Shown: positions 33,386 through 41,614 of the stretch, in pieces
Layout of the letters: the number at the start of each line of letters is the position of its first letter
Position numbering within the stretch: the first letter of the stretch is position 1
NCBI RefSeq assembly: GCF_039541115.1
Contig: NZ_BAABFP010000007.1
Coordinates: 336,290 to 400,289, forward strand
Source of the DNA: Angustibacter luteus
Lineage (GTDB): Bacteria; Actinomycetota; Actinomycetes; Actinomycetales; Angustibacteraceae
DNA: 64,000 nt
Reading direction: 5' to 3'
The notes under the pieces: model-generated
What the model was told of the DNA's origin: nothing
The model's database searches: none
Seen by the model: the letters and a program-made list of their open reading frames with translations, nothing else
Translations under genes and position numbers: made by a program

Positions 33386-34024
33386 CTAGTCCGCGACGGC
33401 CTCGGCCTCGGTCGCCGGCGCGCCCGCCCCAGCCTGCTTCGCGAGCTTGCGGGCGGTGGAGGAGTCGGGGCCGGGCTCGGCTACGAACACGGCGGACCGG
33501 TAGTAGCGCAGCTCCAGGATGGACTCGCGGATGTCCGCGAGCGCCCGGTGCCCGCCCTGCTTCTTGGGGGCGTTGAAGTACGCGCGCGGATACCAGCGCC
33601 GAGCGAGCTCCTTGATGGAGGAGACGTCGATGATCCGGTAGTGCAGGTACTGCTCGAGCTCGGGCATGTCGCGGGCCAGGAAGCCGCGGTCCGTGCCGAC
33701 GGTGTTGCCGGCCAGGGGGGCCTTGCCGGCGTCCGGGACGTGCTCGCGCACGTAGTCCATGACCTGCTGCTGGGCGTCCTCCATGGTGATGCCCGCTGCG
33801 AGCTCGTCGAGCAGCCCGCTGGACGTGTGCATCTCGCGGACGACGTCCGGCATGGTCTCCAGCGCCTCGGGTGGGCAGGCGATGACGACGTCCACCCCCT
33901 CGCCCAGGATCTCGAGCTCGGAGTCGGTGACCAGGACGGCGACCTCGACCAGCGCGTCGCGCGTCAGGTCGAGTCCGGTCATCTCGCAGTCGATCCAGAC
34001 GATGCGGTCAGCAGAACGGTCCAC
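33386..34024 (-). CDS. orn: Oligoribonuclease
   Basis: 212 residues from GTG 34024. DEDDh exonuclease: WIDCEMTGLDLTRDALVEVA (DxE motif, residues 10-29), PLAGNTVGTDRGFLARDMPE (with the middle Asp) and a C-terminal YFNAPKKQGGHRALADIRES carrying the H and D catalytic residues. It degrades RNA dinucleotides, including the pGpG left from c-di-GMP breakdown. A C-terminal Ala/Glu-rich extension of about 25 residues is typical of actinobacterial Orn. Placement beside tRNA-His is common in these genomes. Confidence 0.97.
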   Translation of the reverse strand: MDRSADRIVWIDCEMTGLDLTRDALVEVAVLVTDSELEILGEGVDVVIACPPEALETMPDVVREMHTSSGLLDELAAGITMEDAQQQVMDYVREHVPDAGKAPLAGNTVGTDRGFLARDMPELEQYLHYRIIDVSSIKELARRWYPRAYFNAPKKQGGHRALADIRESILELRYYRSAVFVAEPGPDSSTARKLAKQAGAGAPATEAEAVAD

Positions 34025-34033
34025 GCGCCCACC

Positions 34034-34300
34034 CTAGTTGGACGGCGGGCGGCGGGCGCGCGTCGACCCGCTGGTGGCGACGGCTGCGAGCGCTCCCAGG
34101 GCGAGCAGGCCGGCCAGCACGACGAGCAGTGCGGTGGTCCAGGATCCGCCGAGCCAGACCACGGCGATGGCGGCGACGAGGCAGGCGAAGACCCCCCAGC
34201 CCAGCAGCTCCCAGGGAACCGCCCGACGCGGTGGTGGAAGTCCGTGTCGCCCCACCTGCCGAGCGTACGGGCGGGGGAGTGCCTGGGCCCGGATGACCAC
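34034..34300 (-). CDS. Small membrane protein upstream of orn
   Basis: Up to 88 residues. GTG 34300 has AGGTGA seven bases upstream; GTG 34255 is a possible shorter start. Two hydrophobic spans (about 33-49 and 54-75 of the long form) with a basic beginning (YARQVGRHGLPPPRRAVPWE) and a basic C-terminus. It precedes orn by nine bases and is probably co-transcribed. Function unknown. Confidence 0.65.
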   Translation of the reverse strand: MVIRAQALPRPYARQVGRHGLPPPRRAVPWELLGWGVFACLVAAIAVVWLGGSWTTALLVVLAGLLALGALAAVATSGSTRARRPPSN

Positions 34301-34315
34301 GCCGCTTCACCTGAC

Positions 34316-34321
34316 TAGCCT
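34316..34321 (+). promoter_or_regulatory. -10 box (TAGCCT) upstream of prsW-like gene
   Basis: TAGCCT is eight bases before ATG 34330 in a region shared with the divergent small membrane gene; it fits the leaderless pattern of this genome. Confidence 0.5.
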
Positions 34322-34329
34322 CTGGCCCC

Positions 34330-35499
34330 ATGACCTCACCGGACCCTGGCTGGTCCACCGTCCCGTCCGCGGCGGCCACCGTCGACGTCGGGGGGCCCCG
34401 GCGGACCGCCCGCAGCGCCCTGGGCCGTGGCCTGCTGCTGACGCTCGCGGTCGTCGTGATGGGCGCCGGGCTGCTGCTGGTGCTGCTGGCGATCGGGTCG
34501 GACACGGGCGTCACGGGGTTCGTCGCCGGGTTCGTGTTCTCGCTGGTACCGGTCTGCGTCGTGCTGCCCGCGCTGATGTGGCTGGACCGGCTCGAGGCCG
34601 AGCCGGTGGGCCAGCTGCTGTTCGCGTTCGGGTGGGGCGCGCTGGTGGCGACGTCGATCGCGCTGGTGGTGAACACGTACTCGATGACGGTGCTCACGGC
34701 GCACGGCGGGGACGTGTCGATGACGGGCGTGGTGGTGGCCCCGTGGGTCGAGGAGACGCTCAAGGGCAGCGCCGTGCTCGTCATCCTGCTGTGGCGGCGG
34801 CAGGAGTTCGACGGGGTGGTCGACGGGATCGTGTACGCCGGCCTGGCCGGCCTGGGCTTCGCCTTCACCGAGAACGTGCTCTACCTCGGCCGGGCGCTGC
34901 AGGAGGACGGCGCGGCGGGCCTGGTGGTGACGTTCGTGCTGCGCTGCCTGTTCGGCCCGTTCGCGCACCCGCTCTTCACGATGGCCACCGGGATCGGGCT
35001 GGGCATCGCCGCGCAGACGTCCCGGTGGTCGCTGCGGGTGCTCGCCCCGCTGGCTGGGCTGCTCGTGGCGGTGCTGCTGCACGGCCTGTGGAACCTGAGC
35101 ACGATCGCCGGTCTGCGCGGCTTCGTCTGGGTGTACGTCGCCGTTCAGGTGCCGATCTTCGTGGGCGCCGTGGGCTTCGCGGTCTGGGCCCGCAGCCGCG
35201 AGGGCCGGCTGATCCGCCAGCACCTGCAGGTCTACGTGGCCTCGGGCTGGTTCACCCCGGCCGAGGCGCAGATGCTCGGGTCGACGTCCGAGCGTCGTCG
35301 GGCGCGGGCCTGGGCGGGGCAGATCGCCGGTGCGCGGGGGCGGAAGGCGATGCGGGGCTTCCAGACCGCGGCCACCGAGCTCGCGTTCGCCCGGGACCGG
35401 GCCATCCGCACGTCGTCGCCGCACGGCGGTTCGGACGTCGAGCGCGAGCTGCTGCGCGAGGTGACGGCCCAGCGCTACGCACTGCTGGGGAGCGGCTGA
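34330..35499 (+). CDS. PrsW-family intramembrane metalloprotease
   Basis: 389 residues. Eight or so spans. Family motifs: APWVEETLKGSAVL (EExxK, about residue 138), GLGFAFTENVLYL (about 176), FAHPLFTMATGIG (about 216) and LLHGLWNLS (about 255). These supply the putative zinc-binding Glu and His residues. PrsW proteins cleave membrane substrates; in Bacillus the target is the anti-sigma factor RsiW. Here two anti-sigma-like proteins are encoded elsewhere in the window, but no direct link is visible. A C-terminal cytoplasmic extension of about 100 residues is present. Confidence 0.9.
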   Translation: MTSPDPGWSTVPSAAATVDVGGPRRTARSALGRGLLLTLAVVVMGAGLLLVLLAIGSDTGVTGFVAGFVFSLVPVCVVLPALMWLDRLEAEPVGQLLFAFGWGALVATSIALVVNTYSMTVLTAHGGDVSMTGVVVAPWVEETLKGSAVLVILLWRRQEFDGVVDGIVYAGLAGLGFAFTENVLYLGRALQEDGAAGLVVTFVLRCLFGPFAHPLFTMATGIGLGIAAQTSRWSLRVLAPLAGLLVAVLLHGLWNLSTIAGLRGFVWVYVAVQVPIFVGAVGFAVWARSREGRLIRQHLQVYVASGWFTPAEAQMLGSTSERRRARAWAGQIAGARGRKAMRGFQTAATELAFARDRAIRTSSPHGGSDVERELLREVTAQRYALLGSG

Positions 35500-35513
35500 C
35501 GGCGCTCGGTCGG

Positions 35514-35586
35514 CGCGCCCGGCAGGACTCGAACCTGCAACCTGCGGATTAGAAGGCCGCTGCTCTATCCATTGAGCTACGGGCGC
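35514..35586 (-). tRNA. tRNA-Arg (anticodon TCT)
   Basis: Acceptor GCGCCCG/CGGGCGC, anticodon loop CTTCTAA with TCT, T-loop TTCGAGT, discriminator G. CCA is not encoded. No prophage or att-like sequence lies beside it. Confidence 0.97.
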
Positions 35587-35737
35587 CGGAGCCCGCGGGT
35601 GGCGGCCTCGGTGCCCGAGTGTAGGACGTCGCGATGGTGCTGTGCCGGGCCGCGGGCTGTCACGGTTTGGGCTGCCCTGACCTGTTCCTGCGCGCCGAGT
35701 TGGCTTAGCTGATCCGGAGACGGCAGGCTGAACCCTC

Positions 35738-37471
35738 GTGCAGGACGAGTCGGATCGAGACCCGCTGCTCGTCGCCGTCGACGAGCTCCGCCGTGGTGTC
35801 GATGGGTTGCGCCTGCCGCTCGACGTCGCAGGGGTCTCGGATGCCCGGGACGTTCGTCAGCAGCTGGTCGAGCAGCTGGACGACTACGTGCTGCCGCGCC
35901 TGCGCGCCCTGGATGCCCCGCTGCTCGCCGTGGTCGGCGGCTCCACCGGAGCGGGCAAGTCCACGCTGGTGAACTCGGTGGTCGGGGCACCGTTGAGCGC
36001 ATCCGGCGTGCTGCGTCCGACCACCCGCTCGCCGGTGCTCGTGCACCACCCGGACGACGCCGCCGCCTTCGCCGACCCGCGGGTGCTTCCGTCGTTGCGA
36101 CGGGTCACCGGCGACGCCGGTTCCGTCGACTCCGTCGACGCGGCAGGGGCGGACGGCGCGGCCATCACCGCGGTGCGGCTGGCTGCGAGCGACGCCCTAC
36201 CCGCTGGTCTGGCCCTGCTCGACGCCCCGGACATCGACTCCGTCGTGACGGCGAACCGCGTGCTGGCGGCCCAGCTGATGGCCGCCGCGGACCTGTGGAT
36301 CTTCGTGACCACGGCCGCGCGGTACGCAGACGCGGTGCCCTGGGACCTGCTGCTGGACGCGTCCGAGCGCGGCGCGTCGGTAGCGATCGTGCTGGACCGG
36401 GTGCCGCCCGAGGCGATGAACGAGGTCCGCCTGCACCTGGCGCAGATGCTGCGCGAGCGCGGGCTGAAGTCCTCGCCGTTGTTCACCATCGCCGAGAGCG
36501 CCGTCGACGACGCCGGGCTGCTGGACCCCGAGGTCGTGCGGCCCGTCCGCTCCTGGCTGGTCGCGCTCGCCAAGGACGCCCAGGCTCGCCAGGTGGTGGT
36601 GCGCCGCACGCTGAACGGCATCCTGCAGACCTTGCCGCTGCGCATCGAAGCCCTGACGGCAGCGGCCGAGGACCAGGACGCGGCCCGCAAGGCCCTGGCC
36701 CACGCGGCCGCGGAGGCCTATGGCGAGGCGCGCGAGGCCATCGTCGACGGACTGTCGGATGGGTCGATGCTGCGGGGGGAGGTGCTCGCCCGCTGGCAGG
36801 AGTTCGTCGGTACCGGCGAGATGCTGCGCTCGCTGGAGGCTCGGGTCGGCCGGATCCGGGACCGGGTCGTGGCCGCGGTCAAGGGTCGGCCCGCGCCCGA
36901 GGTCGACCTCGAGGTCGCCCTGCAGACCGGTGTCGAGTCGCTGGTCACCGGCGAGGCCGAGCTGGCGGCGGCGAACGCCTGGCAGCGTTGGCGGCACCTC
37001 GACGGCGGCGCCGTGCTGGTGGCGGCCCACCCCGAGCTGGACTCCGCGTCCGCGGACCTGCACGAGCGGACGGCCCGGGCTACCCGCGACTGGCAGGGCT
37101 TCGTGCTGGAGCTGGTGGGCAGCGAGGGCAGCGACCGGCGCACGACCGCGCGGATGCTGTCGTACGGCGTGAACGGTCTCGGGGTCCTGCTGATGCTCGT
37201 CGTGTTCAGTCACACCGCGGGCCTCTCGGGGGCGGAGGTGGGCATCGCCGGCGGCACCGCCCTGCTCGCGCAGCGCCTGCTCGAGGCCGTGTTCGGCGAC
37301 CAGGCCGTCCGCGGCCTGGCGGCCCAGGCCCGCGCGGACCTCCTGACCCGGTGCGACATCCTGCTCGCTGACGAACGCGCTCGGTACGACCTCGCGCTGT
37401 CCGAGGTCGAGCCCGGCCCCGGGGCCGATGACCTCCGCAAGGCCCTCGCGAACGTGGAGGGCGCGCGATGA
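35738..37471 (+). CDS. Dynamin-like GTPase 1 of a tandem pair
   Basis: 577 residues from GTG 35738. G1 (P-loop) GGSTGAGKSTLVNS at about residues 67-80, G3 LLDAPDIDSV near 160, and a weak G4 (IVLDRVPPEAM near 220). A helical middle follows, and two hydrophobic segments near the C-terminus (GVLLMLVVFSHTAGLSGAEV and following) likely anchor it to the membrane. This architecture is that of bacterial dynamin-related or YfjP/Era-like membrane GTPases. Its end overlaps the next GTPase gene by four bases, so the two proteins are probably partners. Confidence 0.85.
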   Translation: MQDESDRDPLLVAVDELRRGVDGLRLPLDVAGVSDARDVRQQLVEQLDDYVLPRLRALDAPLLAVVGGSTGAGKSTLVNSVVGAPLSASGVLRPTTRSPVLVHHPDDAAAFADPRVLPSLRRVTGDAGSVDSVDAAGADGAAITAVRLAASDALPAGLALLDAPDIDSVVTANRVLAAQLMAAADLWIFVTTAARYADAVPWDLLLDASERGASVAIVLDRVPPEAMNEVRLHLAQMLRERGLKSSPLFTIAESAVDDAGLLDPEVVRPVRSWLVALAKDAQARQVVVRRTLNGILQTLPLRIEALTAAAEDQDAARKALAHAAAEAYGEAREAIVDGLSDGSMLRGEVLARWQEFVGTGEMLRSLEARVGRIRDRVVAAVKGRPAPEVDLEVALQTGVESLVTGEAELAAANAWQRWRHLDGGAVLVAAHPELDSASADLHERTARATRDWQGFVLELVGSEGSDRRTTARMLSYGVNGLGVLLMLVVFSHTAGLSGAEVGIAGGTALLAQRLLEAVFGDQAVRGLAAQARADLLTRCDILLADERARYDLALSEVEPGPGADDLRKALANVEGAR

Positions 37472-39165
37472 GCCGCCGCAAGCCCCGCCACGTCGGGGCG
37501 CCGAGCGCCACGGACGTCGCGAACCGGGCGGCGGCCCTCGGCGACGCCCTCGACCACGCCGGGCACCGGATCGATGCCCACGCCGCTCGCGGCGGTCGCG
37601 AGCTGGTCGGCCGGGTGTCCGAGCGGATGAGGCTCAGCGCCGACCACACGGTCGTCGCGCTCGCCGGCGCGACCGGCAGCGGCAAGTCCAGCCTGTTCAA
37701 CGCGCTCACGGGGCTGGACATCGCCACGGTCGGAGCCCGCCGTCCGACGACCTCCACCGCGACGGCGTGCGTGTACGGGGCCGAGCACGCCGATGCCCTG
37801 CTGGAATGGCTCGGGGTACCGCGCCAGCACCGGGTCAGCCACGAAAGCGCCCTGGACAGCGGCGACGAACGGCTGCAGGGCCTGGTCCTGCTCGACCTGC
37901 CGGACCACGACTCCACCGAGCTGTCGCACCGCCTCGAGGTGGACCGCCTGGTCGAGCTCGTGGACGTGTTCGTCTGGGTCACCGACCCGCAGAAGTACGC
38001 CGACGCCGCGTTGCACCGCCGGTACCTGGCGCCCTTGGCCGGCCACGACGCGGTGACCGTGGTGGTGCTGAACCAGGCCGACCGGCTCACCCCGGAGGCG
38101 CTGGAGTCCTGCCGGCGCGACCTGCAGCGGCTCATTGCCGCGGACGGCCTCAACGACGTCGAGGTCCTGACCACCTCGGCCGTACTCGGCGACGGAGTCC
38201 CCGGGCTGCGTGAGGAGCTCGCCGCGGCCGTGGACCGGCGCAACGCGTGGTCGCAGCGGCTCTCGGCGGACCTGGACTCGATGGTCGTCCGGCTCCAGGA
38301 CCAGGTGGCAGCGAAGGAACCCTCCGTGTCCCAGCTCACCGACGGCAGCGGGGTCGTGGACGCCCTGGCGGACGCCGCGGGTGTTCCCAGGGTCGTGCAG
38401 GCGGTCGAGCTGGCGTACCAGCGGGACGCCGGGCTCGCCGCGGGCTGGCCGTTCACCCGCTGGGCCAGGAGGTTCCGCCCGGACCCGTTGCGGCGCCTGC
38501 GGTTGCGGCCGGGGAGTGGCTCGGGGGGCGCAGCCAGCGGCTCAGGCCGTGACCCCGGACGGGACGCGGGCGCGCTCCAGGTCGACGCAGATCTCGTGAG
38601 GTCGTCGTTGCCCCCGGCGAGCGCGGGCCAGCGCACCAAGGTCGAGGTGGCGCTGCGTCGCGTCGGTGAGCGCGCGGCCGAGGGCCTGCCCGAGCCGTGG
38701 GCCGATGCGGCGCGGGCGGCTGCCGTGCCCTCGCCGCAGGACCTGCGCGACGCCGCCGACCAGGCCGTGGTCTCGACGGACCTCGGTCTGCGCCGACCCG
38801 CCTGGTGGCGGGTGGTCGGCGCGCTGCAGCTGCTGCTCGCACTGGCCGCAGTCGTGGGTCTGGTCTGGCTGGTGGCGCTCGCGATCACCGGCTGGCTGAA
38901 GCTGCCGGAGCCCGGCACGCCGTACCTGGGAGCGATCCCGGTGCCCACGCTCATGCTGCTCGGTGGCCTGCTGATCGGCTTCCTCCTCGGGATCGTGGTG
39001 CGGGTCGTGGCGGGATCGGCCGCCCGACGGCGGGGCCAGCGCGCCCGGGACCGGCTGACGGTCGCCCTGCGGGCCGTCGTGGACCAACGCGTCGTCCAGC
39101 CCGCGGCAGCGGTGCTTGCGGACCACCGTGCCACCCGCGAGGCGCTGCAGCGGATCAGCTCCTGA
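37468..39165 (+). CDS. Dynamin-like GTPase 2 of a tandem pair
   Basis: 565 residues from ATG 37468. G1 GATGSGKSSLFNALTG near 67-82, G2 threonines RRPTTST, G3 LDLPDHDST near 150, G4 NQAD near 198 (an NKxD variant). A Gly/Ser/Arg-rich linker (SGSGGAASGSGRD) near 352 precedes a helical part and two C-terminal membrane spans (about 455-475 and 490-515). Partner of the upstream GTPase, as shown by a 4-base overlap. Such heteromeric dynamin pairs, for instance in Streptomyces and Bacillus, act at division septa or in membrane repair; the exact role here is open. Confidence 0.87.
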   Translation: MSRRKPRHVGAPSATDVANRAAALGDALDHAGHRIDAHAARGGRELVGRVSERMRLSADHTVVALAGATGSGKSSLFNALTGLDIATVGARRPTTSTATACVYGAEHADALLEWLGVPRQHRVSHESALDSGDERLQGLVLLDLPDHDSTELSHRLEVDRLVELVDVFVWVTDPQKYADAALHRRYLAPLAGHDAVTVVVLNQADRLTPEALESCRRDLQRLIAADGLNDVEVLTTSAVLGDGVPGLREELAAAVDRRNAWSQRLSADLDSMVVRLQDQVAAKEPSVSQLTDGSGVVDALADAAGVPRVVQAVELAYQRDAGLAAGWPFTRWARRFRPDPLRRLRLRPGSGSGGAASGSGRDPGRDAGALQVDADLVRSSLPPASAGQRTKVEVALRRVGERAAEGLPEPWADAARAAAVPSPQDLRDAADQAVVSTDLGLRRPAWWRVVGALQLLLALAAVVGLVWLVALAITGWLKLPEPGTPYLGAIPVPTLMLLGGLLIGFLLGIVVRVVAGSAARRRGQRARDRLTVALRAVVDQRVVQPAAAVLADHRATREALQRISS

Positions 39166-39168
39166 CCG

Positions 39169-39227
39169 CTGTGGACGGTGGGGTTGCGCCGCATCCTGTG
39201 GATGAGGGTGCGTCCCACCGTCCACAG
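39169..39227 (+). terminator. 14-bp inverted repeat after the GTPase operon
   Basis: CTGTGGACGGTGGG (39169-39182) pairs perfectly with CCCACCGTCCACAG (39214-39227) across a 31-base loop. It directly follows the second GTPase stop and precedes ssb. No T-run. Confidence 0.5.
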
Positions 39228-39249
39228 GTGTCACGCGTCCCCTTTCCCG

Positions 39250-39792
39250 GTGGCTGTCGAGTCCGGAAACGTCGGCACCCGCGGCACCCGGCCGCGACGG
39301 AGGAGGACCGATAACGAGATCATCACGACCATCTGCGGCAACGTGGCCACCGATCCCAAGAGCAGCACGACCGCCAAGGGGCAGACGCTGACCAGCTTCC
39401 GGTTGGCGTCCACGCCGCGGAAGTTCGACCAGGAGGTCCAGGGGTACGTCGACGGTGAGACCACCTGGGTCAACGTGAGCTGCTGGGGTTCGCTCGCGCT
39501 CAACGCGGACCGGTCGCTGCGCAAGGGGCAGCCGGTCGTGGTCACCGGAGCCCTGCGCGGTCGGGAGTGGCAGTCGGAGGACGGCCGGTCGGGCAAGGAC
39601 TTCGAGCTGAACGCGCACACCCTGGGGCACGACCTGCGTCGGGGCTGCGCGGACTTCCAGAAGGTGAGCCGGGCCGGTCACGAGCGCCGACCGGTCGCCC
39701 CGGTCGACGAGGGGCGGACCCCCGCGGGGGAGCTGATGGCCGAGCCGGTGGCCGACGGCGAGGAGCGGGAGGTGCTGGCCGCCACCGCCTAG
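39250..39792 (+). CDS. ssb: Single-stranded DNA-binding protein, start uncertain
   Basis: OB-fold from ITTICGNVATDPKSS onward: LTSFRLASTPRKFD, WVNVSCWGSLALNADRSLRK and VVVTGALRGREWQSEDGRSG mark the SSB family. The only canonical in-frame start upstream is GTG 39250, which adds 23 Arg-rich residues. A ribosome site GGAGG sits four bases before GATAAC (39310), where homologous genes have ATG AAC GAG; here the G of ATG seems lost. Either initiation is non-canonical, or the base is an error or mutation. The C-terminus (EEREVLAATA) lacks the acidic DDDIPF tip, so this is a second, non-essential type of SSB. Confidence 0.78.
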   Translation: MAVESGNVGTRGTRPRRRRTDNEIITTICGNVATDPKSSTTAKGQTLTSFRLASTPRKFDQEVQGYVDGETTWVNVSCWGSLALNADRSLRKGQPVVVTGALRGREWQSEDGRSGKDFELNAHTLGHDLRRGCADFQKVSRAGHERRPVAPVDEGRTPAGELMAEPVADGEEREVLAATA

Positions 39793-39852
39793 CCCTGCAC
39801 CACGTCGTGCGTGCCTGCGGTGCGTGTGGTCAGCCAGGTCCGTGGGGCCGGA

Positions 39853-39858
39853 TAGCCT
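39853..39858 (+). promoter_or_regulatory. -10 box (TAGCCT) upstream of ettA
   Basis: TAGCCT is seven bases before ATG 39866, the leaderless spacing seen elsewhere in the window. Confidence 0.5.
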
Positions 39859-39865
39859 AGGGGGC

Positions 39866-41542
39866 ATGCCCGAGTTCATCTACACCATGACCAAAGCGCG
39901 CAAGGCCCACGGCGAGAAGGTCATCCTCGACGACGTGACGATGTCGTTCTACCCCGGCGCCAAGATCGGCGTCGTGGGGCCGAACGGCGCCGGCAAGTCG
40001 ACGATCCTCAAGATCATGGCGGGGCTCGACCAGCCCTCGAACGGCGAGGCCAGGCTGAGCCCCGGCTACAGCGTCGGCATCCTGCTGCAGGAGCCGCCGC
40101 TGAACGAGGAGAAGACCGTCCTCGGCAACGTGGAGGAGGGCGCCGGCGAGATCAAGGCGGCCCTCGACCGCTACAACGCGATCGCCGCCGAGATGGCCGA
40201 GAACTACTCGGACGCGCTGATGGAGGAGATGGGCACCCTCCAGGAGCAGATCGACGCCGCGGACGCGTGGGACCTCGACAGCCAGCTCGAGCAGGCGATG
40301 GACGCGCTGCGGTGCCCGCCGCCGGACGCTGACGTCACCGTGCTGTCCGGCGGCGAGCGCCGCCGGGTCGCGCTGTGCAAGCTGCTGCTGCAGAAGCCCG
40401 ACCTTCTCCTGCTCGACGAGCCCACGAACCACCTGGACGCCGAGAGCGTGCAGTGGCTCGAGCAGCACCTGGCTGCGTACGCGGGTGCCGTACTCGCCGT
40501 CACGCACGACCGGTACTTCCTGGACAACGTCGCCGAGTGGATCGCCGAGGTCGACCGCGGCCGGCTGTACCCCTACCAGGGCAACTACTCGACGTACCTG
40601 GAGAAGAAGGCCGAGCGACTGCAGGTCCAGGGCAAGAAGGACGCCAAGACCGCCAAGCGGCTCAAGGAAGAGCTCGAGTGGGTGCGGTCCAACGCCAAGG
40701 GTCGCCAGACCAAGTCGAAGGCCCGCCTGGCCCGGTACGAGGAGATGGCGTCCGAGGCCGAGCGCACCCGCAAGCTCGACTTCGAGGAGATCCAGATCCC
40801 GGCCGGCCCGCGGCTCGGCAGCGTCGTCATCGAGGCCGCCTCGCTGCGCAAGGGGTTCGACGACCGGATCCTGATCAACGACCTGTCGTTCACGTTGCCC
40901 CGCAACGGGATCGTCGGTGTCATCGGCCCGAACGGCGTCGGCAAGACCACCCTGTTCAAGACGATCGTGGGCCTCGAGCCGATCGACAGCGGCGACCTCA
41001 AGATCGGCGAGACGGTCAAGATCTCGTACGTCGACCAGAGCCGTGGCGGCATCGACCCGAAGAAGAACGTGTGGGAGGTCGTCAGCGACGGCTTGGACTA
41101 CATGAAGGTCGGCAACGTCGAGATCCCCTCGCGCGCCTACGTGTCGACGTTCGGGTTCAAGGGTCCGGACCAGCAAAAGGCGGCCGGTGTGCTGTCCGGC
41201 GGCGAGCGCAACCGGCTGAACCTGGCGCTGACCCTCAAGCAGGGCGGCAACCTGCTGCTGCTCGACGAACCCACGAACGACCTGGACGTCGAGACCCTCG
41301 GCTCGCTGGAGAACGCGCTCCTGGAGTTCCCCGGCTGCGCCGTCGTGATCAGCCACGACCGGTGGTTCCTGGACCGGGTGGCCACGCACATCCTCGCCTA
41401 CGAGGGCGACGACGCGGACCCCTCGAAGTGGTACTGGTTCGAGGGCAACTACGAGTCCTACGAGGCGAACAAGGTCGAGCGGCTGGGTGCCGACGCTGCG
41501 CGTCCGCACCGCGTCACGTACCGCAAGCTCACCCGCGACTGA
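39866..41542 (+). CDS. ettA: Energy-dependent translational throttle protein EttA (ABC-F)
   Basis: 558 residues. Two ATPase cassettes: Walker A GPNGAGKST near 37 and GPNGVGKTT near 354; signature LSGGERRRVALCKLLLQKPD near 165 and LSGGERNRLNLAL near 446; Walker B LLLLDEPTNHLD and LLLLDEPTNDLD. The linker (about 240-315) is charged and helical, and an arm insertion typical of EttA lies in the first domain. EttA binds the ribosomal E site and gates the first elongation cycle by ATP level. No membrane part. The C-terminus (VTYRKLTRD) is as usual for the family. Confidence 0.96.
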   Translation: MPEFIYTMTKARKAHGEKVILDDVTMSFYPGAKIGVVGPNGAGKSTILKIMAGLDQPSNGEARLSPGYSVGILLQEPPLNEEKTVLGNVEEGAGEIKAALDRYNAIAAEMAENYSDALMEEMGTLQEQIDAADAWDLDSQLEQAMDALRCPPPDADVTVLSGGERRRVALCKLLLQKPDLLLLDEPTNHLDAESVQWLEQHLAAYAGAVLAVTHDRYFLDNVAEWIAEVDRGRLYPYQGNYSTYLEKKAERLQVQGKKDAKTAKRLKEELEWVRSNAKGRQTKSKARLARYEEMASEAERTRKLDFEEIQIPAGPRLGSVVIEAASLRKGFDDRILINDLSFTLPRNGIVGVIGPNGVGKTTLFKTIVGLEPIDSGDLKIGETVKISYVDQSRGGIDPKKNVWEVVSDGLDYMKVGNVEIPSRAYVSTFGFKGPDQQKAAGVLSGGERNRLNLALTLKQGGNLLLLDEPTNDLDVETLGSLENALLEFPGCAVVISHDRWFLDRVATHILAYEGDDADPSKWYWFEGNYESYEANKVERLGADAARPHRVTYRKLTRD

Positions 41543-41555
41543 GCCCCTCGCCGCA

Positions 41556-41604
41556 CGAAGCGACCCACCCGCCGAGCTGGCTGCTCGGGGGGTGGGTCGC
41601 TTCG
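41556..41604. terminator. Strong bidirectional terminator hairpin
   Basis: CGAAGCGACCCACCC (41556-41570) and its exact complement (41590-41604) surround a GC-rich loop. It lies between the ettA stop and the convergent fasciclin gene, so it can serve both. Confidence 0.75.
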
Positions 41605-41614
41605 CGTCCGGGAC

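Noticed and set aside
35514-35586. tRNA-Arg as a second integration site
   Set aside because: Flanks are ordinary chromosomal genes and no repeat of the tRNA 3' half is seen nearby.
39178-39249. Longer ssb N-terminus beginning at 39178
   Set aside because: It would include the inverted repeat after the GTPase operon, lacks a ribosome site and adds unrelated sequence.
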